A stretch of DNA of 17,315 nucleotides from an uncultured Clostridia bacterium (GTDB lineage: Bacteria; Bacillota_A; Clostridia; TANB77; CAG-508). The position numbers and the translations under genes are program-made. Shown in pieces: positions 1 through 6,961 of this stretch. A model generated the notes under the pieces. It was not told the origin of the DNA and did not search any database. It was given only the letters and a program-made list of their open reading frames with translations. Positions within the stretch are counted from its first letter, which is position 1; every line of letters starts with the position of its first letter. The stretch lies in contig CANQEA010000026.1 of the NCBI GenBank assembly GCA_947594095.1, positions 1 through 17,315 on the forward strand, written 5' to 3'.

Positions 1-1
1 T

Positions 2-64
2 TCACTAATTAAAATTGCAAGTGAACTTGCAAGGCCAATTAAATCACAATATGATAAATTATAA
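2..64 (+). CDS. C-terminal tail of an unidentified protein (partial)
   Basis: An open frame entering from the left edge runs for 20 codons and stops at TAA (62-64). The residues, ending ARPIKSQYDKL, have the amphipathic composition and codon use of a real protein end, and the sequence becomes low-complexity immediately after the stop. The family cannot be recognised from so short a piece. It is called only because the frame is open from the edge and composition changes sharply at the stop. Confidence 0.4.
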   Translation, partial: SLIKIASELARPIKSQYDKL

Positions 65-1498
65 AAAGACATAAAAAATCACCTTGTTTTATAATATGTT
101 TGAAAAATAAAAAAGTTTATGATAATAAATAATTCATAAGCTTTTATTTTTTTAAATAAAAATATTATTAAATTAAATATAAATTTTATTTTAATTAAAA
201 TTATTAAAATAAATTTTATAATAAAAATATTTTAATAAAAAATATTTATAATTAAATAAAAAATAATAAATATTAAAAAATTAAATAATAAAATAAATAA
301 TAAATAAATTAATTAATTAAATAATTTTTATATTATTTAATCAAAAATAAATAATATAAAAATATTAAATAAAAAAATAAAAAATTTTAAAAAAATAAAA
401 AATTTTAAAATTTTTTAGAAAAACACAAAAAATAATTCATTATATACCGAAAAAACGTTTGAGAAATCTGTAAGGATATAGATAAAAGCATATCAAGTTC
501 ATTACAGGTGTAATTTGAAAACAAAAAGGAGAAAAATTTTTCACATAAGAATAATTAAACAACGGGCATTGCATTACGAACAATTATTATGTATATTGAA
601 TTATGTAGATATGCACAAAATAAATTCGGGGATTTGCGTGGATACCTAAGATAAATTACAAAATGTCGCTTTTATAAAAATAACGCAATAAAGTATAATA
701 AATTATAAAAAAGCATCATCAAATATTATGTTAAATAAGCAATATTTACATGACTATTAAGCTATAAAAACAACGAAATGAAAATAAAAGAGAGTAAACA
801 TTACAAATAAATGACATGATGATCAATGTACAAAAAATACGGTTTACAATAATTTTGTTTTTGATTTTTTCAAAATTTGTATGTTGGTATATTTGAGTAA
901 ATATAAAATTTTAGAAATTTAAAAAATTTTTTAGTTAAATAATTAATAAAAAATAAATAAAATAAATTTAATTATTTTTAATTTCATTTAATAATTTTAA
1001 TTAAAATAAAAAATTATATTTAATAAAACCCCTTTATTTCTTTAGGCAGAAATATTTACGATTAATTATTCAAATTAAAATTATTATTAATTAAATATAA
1101 AAAATGAAAAATAATATATAAATTTATATTTTAAAAAATAATAAATAAAATAAAATAATAAATAAATTAATTTAAAAAAATAAATAATAAATAAAAAATA
1201 AATAAAAAATAAATAAAAAGTTTAATAAAAAATTAAATTAAAAAATTTAATGTATAAAAATTTGAAAATAAGAGATAAAAAATTTAAAATTATAAAAAAT
1301 TTTTAATAAAATTAAGTAAGAAATTCATACATAAAAATAAAAAAATAGTTTCAAATATTTGACATTATGAAAACCAAAAACAATGAATTTTTTTCAATTT
1401 GGAACAAGTGTGTTTTTACTTAAACCCTAAGTATTTTTATAATATATTTTTACAATTTTTATTGGACAAAAAAGGTAATTTTAATATACGACATAAAA
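65..1498. other. AT-only low-complexity gene desert with a central island
   Basis: No supportable gene is present over about 1.4 kb. Positions 142-341 contain no G or C at all, and 142-417 contain a single C. Positions 1107-1219 are again pure A/T. They are rich in AAATAAAT and TTAATTAA strings. Between the two tracts, roughly 425-895, composition is less skewed, with scattered G and C and a short open frame at about 536-652, but no start codon suited to the AAAAGGAG at 526-533. It may be a decayed gene, an unrecognised RNA or plain spacer. Nothing CRISPR-like or tRNA-like is seen. Confidence 0.7.
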
Positions 1499-1534
1499 TA
1501 AAACTTTGTAAGCAAAAATACAAACAAAGTTTTA
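1499..1534 (-). terminator. Terminator of the glycosyltransferase gene
   Basis: An 11-bp perfect inverted repeat (1499-1509 with 1524-1534, core AAAACTTTGT) with a 14-nt loop lies 10 bases beyond the minus-strand stop codon. On the minus strand the hairpin ends in GTTTTATTTTATG, a U-rich tail. The stem is AU-rich, so strength is uncertain. Confidence 0.6.
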
Positions 1535-1543
1535 AAGTACAAA

Positions 1544-2668
1544 TTAAACTAAATTTAAAATTTCACAAATATTTTTTGTTGAATTTGGTTTTGCAAGTTT
1601 TTTAGTAGCCTCTTTCATATTTTTTAATTTTTGTGGATTAGAAAATAAATCATTTAAAATAGAAATAACTTCATCTTGTTTTTTTATCCAAATTCCAACT
1701 CCATGCTCTTCCAAAAATTCAGCATTTTCTTCTTCTTGACCAGGAATAGGATTAATAATTATCATAGGTAAGCTAGATGCTAAACTTTCAGTTGTTGTCA
1801 TTCCACCCGGTTTTGTTACAACTAAATCTGAAATACTCATAAGTTCTGGAACTTTATCAGTAAAGCCAAGAACTTTTACAGAATCATCTCTATTATATTT
1901 TTTAGCAATTTCTTCAAAAGCATTTTTTAGTTTTTCATTTTTCCCAGAGATTACGACAATTTGACTATCAGTACAGAAAGACACAAAACTATCTAATATT
2001 TCAATAGTTCTAGTTTTTCCAAGTCCAAATTCTCCTCCACCAAAGAAAAGAATATTTTGTTTATTATCTTTTAATCCAAAAGATGCAAGAATATCTTCGC
2101 GTACATAATTTTTTGAAAATTTGCTAGATAAAGGAATTCCTGTTACAAAAACTTTTCCTTCTCCAACATTTTTATTTATTAAATAATTTTTCATTTTATC
2201 ATTTGCAACAAAAAAATAATCTTCATATTCATGCCCAACTAACCATTGGTCATGTGGAGCAAAGTCTGTCATAATAGTTGCAATTTTAGATGAAATCTTT
2301 CCTTTTCTTTTTAAGTAGCTACACATTTGACTTCCAAAAGGATGTGTAGAAATAATTAAATCAGGTTGTTTTTCTCTTAATAATTGAAGCAACTTAATTG
2401 CTAAAATTTTATTTGACCTGGATGTAATATGAGCTAAAGGGCCTTTTTGAGAATCACTATAAACTCTTCCCCATACCCATGGCATTTTTTTAGCTGCTTC
2501 TCTATATGCTGCAGTAGTTATTTTTTCAATAGTTTTATTTACATACTTCATACAATCAATCATTTCCACATTTATTGATGAATTGTTTAAAGTTATATAT
2601 TCATAAATAGATTTTGCGGCATTTAAATGTCCTCCACCATAAGATGCGTAAAATATTAAAACTTTCAT
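1544..2668 (-). CDS. MGDG synthase-family glycosyltransferase (UgtP-like, GT28)
   Basis: Predicted processive glycosyltransferase that adds sugar from a UDP-sugar to diacylglycerol at the inner membrane face, making membrane glycolipid (and in many Firmicutes the lipoteichoic acid anchor). The 374 residues fit the family. Visible are the N-terminal SYGGGHLNAA motif (residues 9-18) typical of MGDG synthases, a TDFAPHDQW acceptor-side motif (134-142), the FFGGGEFGLG turn starting the C-terminal Rossmann fold (208-217), and the nucleotide-sugar motif KPGGMTTTESL (286-296) followed by PIPGQEEEN (308-316). GGAGGG lies 3 bases before the ATG. The gene has its own promoter and is divergent from sleB. 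Sugar and acceptor specificity (glucose or galactose) cannot be read from sequence; a MurG-like or other GT28 role is less likely. Confidence 0.9.
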   Translation of the reverse strand: MKVLIFYASYGGGHLNAAKSIYEYITLNNSSINVEMIDCMKYVNKTIEKITTAAYREAAKKMPWVWGRVYSDSQKGPLAHITSRSNKILAIKLLQLLREKQPDLIISTHPFGSQMCSYLKRKGKISSKIATIMTDFAPHDQWLVGHEYEDYFFVANDKMKNYLINKNVGEGKVFVTGIPLSSKFSKNYVREDILASFGLKDNKQNILFFGGGEFGLGKTRTIEILDSFVSFCTDSQIVVISGKNEKLKNAFEEIAKKYNRDDSVKVLGFTDKVPELMSISDLVVTKPGGMTTTESLASSLPMIIINPIPGQEEENAEFLEEHGVGIWIKKQDEVISILNDLFSNPQKLKNMKEATKKLAKPNSTKNICEILNLV

Positions 2669-2717
2669 AAACCCTCCAAAATATTTAATAAAATATTTGT
2701 TTAATTACATATAAATA

Positions 2718-2746
2718 ATTTTATCATAAAAATAAAAATTTTTCAA
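2718..2746 (-). promoter_or_regulatory. SigA-type promoter for the glycosyltransferase
   Basis: On the minus strand TTGAAA (2741-2746) and TAAAAT (2718-2723) are separated by exactly 17 bases, with a TG one base before the -10 (extended -10). It lies about 50 bases upstream of the start codon. Confidence 0.65.
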
Positions 2747-2818
2747 AAAATAGAATATTTTTATATAAAAAATAACAAAATAAAAAAAACATATAAAAAT
2801 AGAAAGAGGTTTATAAAT

Positions 2819-3295
2819 TTGAAAAATATAGTAAAAATATTTATTATGGCAGTTTTATTAATAGTTTTATTTTTAATTACTGTCATATTTGGAGAAAATA
2901 ATTTAAAAGAAAATGTAAGTTATGCAAGCTCTAGTGGAACATCAGATATTCAATTAATGGCAAGAGCGATTAATGGAGAAGCAAGGGGAGAGCCATATGA
3001 AGGACAAGTAGCAGTTGGAGCAGTTATATTAAATAGAGTAAAAAGCTCACAATTTCCAAATACAATTTCTGGAGTAATATATCAATCAGGAGCTTTTACT
3101 GCTGTTGCTGATGGACAAATTAACCACCCAATTGCAGAAGATTCAACTGTTTACAAAGCTGCACAAGATGCCAAAAATGGATGGGACCCAACAGGGGGAT
3201 GTATTTATTATTTTAACCCTGCAACTGCAACTAACAAATGGATTTGGTCAAGACCACATGTAAAAACAATAGGAAAGCATCGTTTTTGTAAATAA
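2819..3295 (+). CDS. sleB: Spore cortex-lytic enzyme SleB, short form
   Basis: Predicted lytic transglycosylase that cuts muramic-delta-lactam-containing spore cortex during germination (hydrolase_2/SleB-CwlJ family). One N-terminal hydrophobic segment (residues 5-24) serves as signal or anchor. The catalytic domain follows directly, with INGEARGEPYEGQVAVGAV starting at residue 51; by family knowledge E54 is the catalytic glutamate. It ends with the FNPATATNKW (132-141) and WSRPHVKTIGKHRFC (143-157) blocks typical of SleB. At 158 residues it lacks the peptidoglycan-binding repeat that classical SleB carries between signal and catalytic domain. The start is TTG, chosen because AGAAAGAGG (2801-2809) lies 9 bases upstream and no ATG precedes the membrane segment. 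ypeB follows after 24 bases, the standard pairing. A forespore promoter is expected but not clearly seen. Confidence 0.92.
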   Translation: MKNIVKIFIMAVLLIVLFLITVIFGENNLKENVSYASSSGTSDIQLMARAINGEARGEPYEGQVAVGAVILNRVKSSQFPNTISGVIYQSGAFTAVADGQINHPIAEDSTVYKAAQDAKNGWDPTGGCIYYFNPATATNKWIWSRPHVKTIGKHRFCK

Positions 3296-3319
3296 ATTAT
3301 AAATGTTAGGAGAGAGTTT

Positions 3320-4696
3320 ATGAATAAATTAGTAGATTGGAAAAATAGATTGAAAAAAGGTCACATGTTAAGTGTAATATGTGTACTTGGAATAATTGTA
3401 ATAGGTTTAGGTATTATACTTTATAATCAACAAAGAGAATACAGACAAGCATCAGAAAATTCGTATAATATGGCATTTTATGAATTAGTAGGATATGTAC
3501 AAAATGTGGAAACATATCTTGCAAAATCATTAATTTCGAAAACACCAGAGCATGGAGCAGAAACTTTAACAAATGTATGGAGAGAAGCAAACTTAGCACA
3601 AAGTTATTTGTCAAGGCTTCCTATAGAAAGCCAAGAGCTGGAAAATACTGAAAAGTTTTTAAACCAGGTTAGTGATTATAGTTATTCATTATCTAGAAAA
3701 AATATTTATAATGAAAGTTTATCCCAAGACGATTTAAATAATTTGAAAGATTTGCATAATTATAGTCAAGAACTAGAAAATACATTAAACCAATTATCAG
3801 AAGACCTAAATTCTGGAAGATTTAAATGGGATGAACTTACGGATAAAGGAACAATAGCATTTGCACAACAAGTAGATAATATATCAAAAGAAAGCTTTAG
3901 TAACTTGGAAGAAAACTTCCACGAATATTCTGGATTAATTTATGATGGTGCATTTTCTGAACATTTAACTAATCAAGAAAAAAGAGGCCTAACTGGAGAA
4001 GATGTAACAGAAGAACAAGCAAAAGCCAGAATAGAAGAAGTAATTGGAAAAGATAACATAAAAGAAATAATTAATTTAGGATTATCTGAAAACGCAACAA
4101 TACCTGTTTATGATTTTTCAGTAACAAAAAATAATGATGAAACTATTTCAATTTCAATTGCAAGAAAAGGTGCACATATTGTATATATGAATGCAAATAG
4201 AGATGTTACAGCAGAAGCAATAAGTCAAGAAAATGCAAATAAAATAGGAAAAGACTATTTAGCAAGTCTTGGAATCCCTAACATGAAAGAAACTTATTAT
4301 TTAAAACAAGAAGGAATTGTAACTATAAATTACGCAAGTGTTCAAAATGATGTTGTTATGTACCCAGATTTAATAAAAGTAAAAGTTGCTTTAGATAATG
4401 GAGAGATAATGGGATTAGAAACATCTGGATATTTAAATAACCATGTAGTTGATAGAGATTTATCAAAAGTAGCTATCACAAAAGATGAAGCAAAGAAAAA
4501 CTTAAACCAAGATTTACAAATTGAATCAGAAGGTTTGGCTGTAATCCCAACAGAATGGCAATCAGAGATACTTTGTTATGAATTTAAGGGAAAGGTTGAA
4601 GACCAAGAATTTTTGGTTTATATAAATGCTGAAAATGGAAGAGAAGAAGATATATTATTAATAACAAATACCCCTAATGGAACTCTTACTATGTAA
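3320..4696 (+). CDS. ypeB: Germination protein YpeB
   Basis: Partner required for SleB to accumulate and remain stable in the dormant spore; known of the family, supported here by the adjacent sleB. The 458 residues match the usual length. An N-terminal membrane helix (about 17-36) is followed by a helical YpeB domain containing the typical AFYELVGYVQNVETYLAK stretch (52-69). The C-terminal half, from about residue 230, carries PepSY-like segments, seen as repeated ITKDEAKKNL-type helices alternating with GRE- and NGE-type beta turns. GGAGAG (3310-3315) lies 4 bases before the ATG. Downstream there is no classic terminator within 150 bases of the stop; instead a new promoter begins 18 bases after it. 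Confidence 0.93.
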   Translation: MNKLVDWKNRLKKGHMLSVICVLGIIVIGLGIILYNQQREYRQASENSYNMAFYELVGYVQNVETYLAKSLISKTPEHGAETLTNVWREANLAQSYLSRLPIESQELENTEKFLNQVSDYSYSLSRKNIYNESLSQDDLNNLKDLHNYSQELENTLNQLSEDLNSGRFKWDELTDKGTIAFAQQVDNISKESFSNLEENFHEYSGLIYDGAFSEHLTNQEKRGLTGEDVTEEQAKARIEEVIGKDNIKEIINLGLSENATIPVYDFSVTKNNDETISISIARKGAHIVYMNANRDVTAEAISQENANKIGKDYLASLGIPNMKETYYLKQEGIVTINYASVQNDVVMYPDLIKVKVALDNGEIMGLETSGYLNNHVVDRDLSKVAITKDEAKKNLNQDLQIESEGLAVIPTEWQSEILCYEFKGKVEDQEFLVYINAENGREEDILLITNTPNGTLTM

Positions 4697-4713
4697 AAAA
4701 TTTTTTAAAGCTA

Positions 4714-4742
4714 TTGACAAAGAATAAAATTATGTTTAGAAT
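4714..4742 (+). promoter_or_regulatory. Strong SigA-type promoter with no protein gene behind it
   Basis: TTGACA (4714-4719) is followed after 17 bases by TAGAAT (4737-4742). Transcription would start near 4749. The next features are a hairpin and the terminator ending at 4894, with no credible open reading frame between, so this promoter probably drives a small RNA. Confidence 0.65.
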
Positions 4743-4748
4743 AAACCT

Positions 4749-4894
4749 GGAGCAAATCTATTTTTGTAAATAGAAGCACATTGAAAATTAAATTACCTTT
4801 GTATAAAAAATAGAGAAGAATTCTATTTACAAACATGGAAAAAATAAAACAAGAAATTAAAAAATCTTTAAGTATAGTACTTAAAGATTTTTTT
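4749..4894 (+). ncRNA. Candidate small non-coding RNA, about 145 nt
   Basis: Called from its boundaries: a consensus promoter just upstream and a strong intrinsic terminator at its end. Inside, TTTGTAAATAGAA (4763-4775) is perfectly complementary to 4821-4833, forming a 13-bp stem that closes a 45-nt loop. The left arm can alternatively form a local CTATTT/AAATAG hairpin (4758-4773), so two exclusive folds are possible. The only frame (ATG at 4835) lacks a ribosome site and runs through the terminator, so it is not called. No known family (6S, SRP, tmRNA) is recognised. The position, between ypeB and the surface-protein gene, gives no functional clue. Confidence 0.45.
4861..4894 (+). terminator. 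Strong intrinsic terminator
   Basis: A 14-bp perfect stem (4861-4874 with 4878-4891) around a 3-nt loop (TAG) runs into seven consecutive T (4888-4894). It ends the candidate small RNA and could also catch readthrough from sleB-ypeB. Confidence 0.9.
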
Positions 4895-5041
4895 GTATTT
4901 ATAATAATTAGATTATAATATATAAAAATAGCTAAAAATACAAGAAATTTCTTTATAAAAATTTAATAAAATATTTTTTCATATTTATGAAATTAAATAC
5001 TTATAATTATTGAAAAGTCAGTAGTTATGAATATTTTTATT

Positions 5042-5059
5042 ATCTTTAAGTACTATACT
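5042..5059. repeat. Inverted copy of part of the upstream terminator
   Basis: These 18 bases are the exact reverse complement of 4871-4888, the loop and right arm of the terminator at 4861-4894. The two copies are about 150 bp apart in the intergenic region before the surface-protein gene. Function unknown. Confidence 0.7.
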
Positions 5060-5060
5060 A

Positions 5061-5090
5061 AAAGACAAAAGTCGACAAAAAAAGACAAAA
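5061..5090 (+). promoter_or_regulatory. Three phased GACAAAA repeats before a promoter
   Basis: GACAAAA occurs at 5064, 5074 and 5084, exactly 10 bp (one helical turn) apart, with GTCGAC at 5071-5076 in the centre. The array ends 3 bases before the -35 box at 5094. Read on the minus strand the unit is TTTTGTC; the central copy, TTTTGTCGAC, resembles a Spo0A box (TGTCGAA). A tandem regulator-binding site is inferred; the regulator is not identified. Confidence 0.45.
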
Positions 5091-5093
5091 TTG

Positions 5094-5122
5094 TTGACGA
5101 TAAAACCAACTATTCATATAAT
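5094..5122 (+). promoter_or_regulatory. SigA-type promoter for the prepilin-like gene
   Basis: TTGACG (5094-5099) and TATAAT (5117-5122) are 17 bases apart. The start site near 5129 gives a leader of about 94 nt before the ATG at 5223. Confidence 0.75.
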
Positions 5123-5222
5123 AACTTTAATGCATATTAAAAGTACCTGTATGCTAAATTTATTCTAATGAATAATAAAGCAAAATATGGAAAAGCTAAA
5201 CAAAAGAAAGTGAGGAAAAGAT

Positions 5223-6692
5223 ATGTTAAAAGTAGAAAAGCTAAATGAAAATCAAAAAACGAAAAACAAAAAAGTACAAACAAAAAACAAAGGTATTACA
5301 TTAATAGCTCTTGTTATCACAATAATTGTAATTTTAATCTTAGCAGGAGTAAGTATTAATACATTATTTGGAGATAATGGGTTATTAACAAAGGCACAGG
5401 ATGCAGTAAACGCAAATACAAGAGCGGGAATAAAAGACCAAATAGTAACAGAAGTGTTTGCAAGCTACAATAATAAAGGAGAAATAGACAAAAGTCAATT
5501 AAATAATAATTTAAAAGCACATATACCAGGAATAATGCATGATGGAAATAGTTTAGAAGAAAGTCCAATAACAACTTTACCAGCAAATGTAGAAAAAGAT
5601 GGATACAAATTTACAATAGAATCAGATGGAACAGTAACAGATATATTAGTAGGAGGAAATTCAAACACACCAGAAGTCAATGATAAGCCGACGATACCAA
5701 CGGGATATACAGTGTCAACAGACCAAGGCGAAGATTCAGTAGCAGAAGGACTGGTAATAAGTGATAATAATGGTAATGAGTTTGTATGGATAGAAGTGCC
5801 AAAGACAAAAGAAGTATACGAAAAAACGGGATTAGGTATAACAGATTTTGATAAAAATTATGAAAACATATATAATGATTTAAAAGCGTATAGTTCATCA
5901 TATGGTACTCCCGATGATACATTTTACGACGGATGTGGATTTAATGATTCAACTGAATATAACAAAGCAAAGAACAAAATGTTAAAGAGTGTATATGAAA
6001 ATGGAGGATTTTGGATAGGAAGATATGAGGCAGGAATAGAAGGAAGCATAGAAACGGATACAAGCGGAGAAGAGAAAACAGCAAAGCCAAGAACAACACA
6101 CGAAGATATAACAGATAGTTCACCCAAAGCAGTAAGTAAGCCTAATAAATATCCATACAATTATGTATATTGTAGTGAAGCACAAAAATTAGCAAGTGAA
6201 ATGCCAACAAGCGGAGAATTAACGAGTAGTTTAATGTTTGGAGTACAATGGAACTTAGTGTGTAAGTTTTTAGAAAATACATTAGAGCCAACAGATATAA
6301 ACAGTAATAGTGGAAAATGGGGCAATTACAATGATGTATCATTCTCACTTGATAGAGGAAAATATTCAACAAACAAAGGTTCAACATGGACAGAATATAC
6401 AGAGGATAGTGGAGAATATGTGAAGGAACATATAAAACAAGGAGGAAGCGGAAATACAAAATCTGTATTATTAACAACAGGAGCAAGTGACAGAAATTGT
6501 AAATTAAACATATATGATTTAGCAGGAAATGAATATGAATGGACTCTTGAAAAGAGTGACGATCCCGACTTCCCTTGTAGACGTAGGGGAGGCAGTTACT
6601 CCGAGACTGGTGGTTGTTCGGCGAGCATCGACCTGAACTTCGGTACGTTTAACAATGATAATGACATTTCCTTCCGCGTTACACTTTACTAG
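5223..6692 (+). CDS. Prepilin-like surface protein with FGE/C-type-lectin fold and DGR-type variable C-terminus
   Basis: Probably a surface-displayed binding protein diversified by a retroelement. Residues 21-48 form a type IV prepilin-like leader: basic stretch, glycine 24, then ITLIALVITIIVILILAGV; the +5 glutamate of classical pilins is alanine. From about residue 180 it has formylglycine-generating-enzyme/C-type-lectin blocks: EFVWIEVP (186-193), GGFWIGRYEAG (261-271), GVQWNLVCKF (340-349) and NIYDLAGNEYEWTLE (429-443). The last part (445-489) has RGGSY, then SAS, then ISFRVTLY, the layout of DGR variable proteins. Its base use differs sharply from the rest of the gene. No enzymatic role is claimed. 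GAGGAAAAG precedes the ATG; the promoter is at 5094-5122 and a terminator at 6766. No DGR reverse transcriptase or template repeat is in the window, so diversification would act from elsewhere. Confidence 0.8.
   Translation: MLKVEKLNENQKTKNKKVQTKNKGITLIALVITIIVILILAGVSINTLFGDNGLLTKAQDAVNANTRAGIKDQIVTEVFASYNNKGEIDKSQLNNNLKAHIPGIMHDGNSLEESPITTLPANVEKDGYKFTIESDGTVTDILVGGNSNTPEVNDKPTIPTGYTVSTDQGEDSVAEGLVISDNNGNEFVWIEVPKTKEVYEKTGLGITDFDKNYENIYNDLKAYSSSYGTPDDTFYDGCGFNDSTEYNKAKNKMLKSVYENGGFWIGRYEAGIEGSIETDTSGEEKTAKPRTTHEDITDSSPKAVSKPNKYPYNYVYCSEAQKLASEMPTSGELTSSLMFGVQWNLVCKFLENTLEPTDINSNSGKWGNYNDVSFSLDRGKYSTNKGSTWTEYTEDSGEYVKEHIKQGGSGNTKSVLLTTGASDRNCKLNIYDLAGNEYEWTLEKSDDPDFPCRRRGGSYSETGGCSASIDLNFGTFNNDNDISFRVTLY
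6555..6689 (+). repeat. Putative DGR variable region (VR)
   Basis: Codons 445-489 of the prepilin-like gene. In 6555-6647, 53 of 93 bases are G or C (57%) and only 18 are A, while the rest of the gene is A-rich with codons ending in A or T. Eighteen of the 45 codons end in C (GAC, TTC, TCC, AGC, ATC and others), as expected when AAC codons of a template are mutated at their adenines. The 3' end, TTTCCTTCCGCGTTACACTT, would be the invariant homing end. The template repeat was not found here. Confidence 0.65.
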
Positions 6693-6700
6693 TGAGACTG

Positions 6701-6712
6701 AGCTTTAAAGCT
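6701..6712. repeat. 12-bp perfect palindrome just after the variable region
   Basis: AGCTTTAAAGCT lies 9 bases beyond the stop codon of the DGR-type gene. Several characterised DGRs have a hairpin or cruciform directly downstream of the variable region that assists homing; this palindrome is in the right place but has short arms and little loop. Confidence 0.4.
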
Positions 6713-6765
6713 GTGAAACTAAAATTATGAGTAAAAGTAGATATATAAGTACAAAATCTGAAAAG

Positions 6766-6807
6766 AGAAATTCTAATAAGTAGAAACACGTTAGAATTTC
6801 TTTTTTT
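6766..6807 (+). terminator. Intrinsic terminator of the prepilin-like gene
   Basis: An 11-bp perfect stem (6766-6776, AGAAATTCTAA, with 6791-6801) closes a 14-nt loop and runs into TTTTTTT (6801-6807). Confidence 0.85.
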
Positions 6808-6819
6808 CATCCAAAAGGA

Positions 6820-6848
6820 TTGACAAAATACAAAAAACAGTATATTAT
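6820..6848 (+). promoter_or_regulatory. SigA-type promoter for the Rpn-family gene
   Basis: TTGACA (6820-6825) and TATTAT (6843-6848) are 17 bases apart, directly after the preceding terminator. The predicted leader is about 107 nt. Confidence 0.65.
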
Positions 6849-6961
6849 TATGTTACTTTAAAATCACAATTTTATTTAACTATTTAAACTTTTCATTCTA
6901 TATTTATATCTACGAATCACATCAAAAAAATTCGAAAAAGGAAGAAGGCGATAAAGCACTT

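Noticed and set aside
181..420. AT repeats resembling a CRISPR or tandem repeat array
   Set aside because: The units vary in length and sequence; it is low-complexity A/T, without constant repeats and unique spacers.
1399..1605. 68-codon open frame on the plus strand
   Set aside because: It overlaps the 3' end and terminator of the minus-strand glycosyltransferase, has no ribosome site and has a lysine/phenylalanine composition expected from AT-rich noise.
4749..4894. Candidate RNA as the DGR template repeat for the variable region at 6555
   Set aside because: It shares no sequence with 6555-6689 and lacks the RGGSY/ISFRVTLY coding frame; no other stretch of the window matches the variable region either.
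4835..4915. Small peptide frame (MEKIKQEIKKSLS...) in the candidate RNA
   Set aside because: No ribosome-binding site and it reads through the strong terminator stem.
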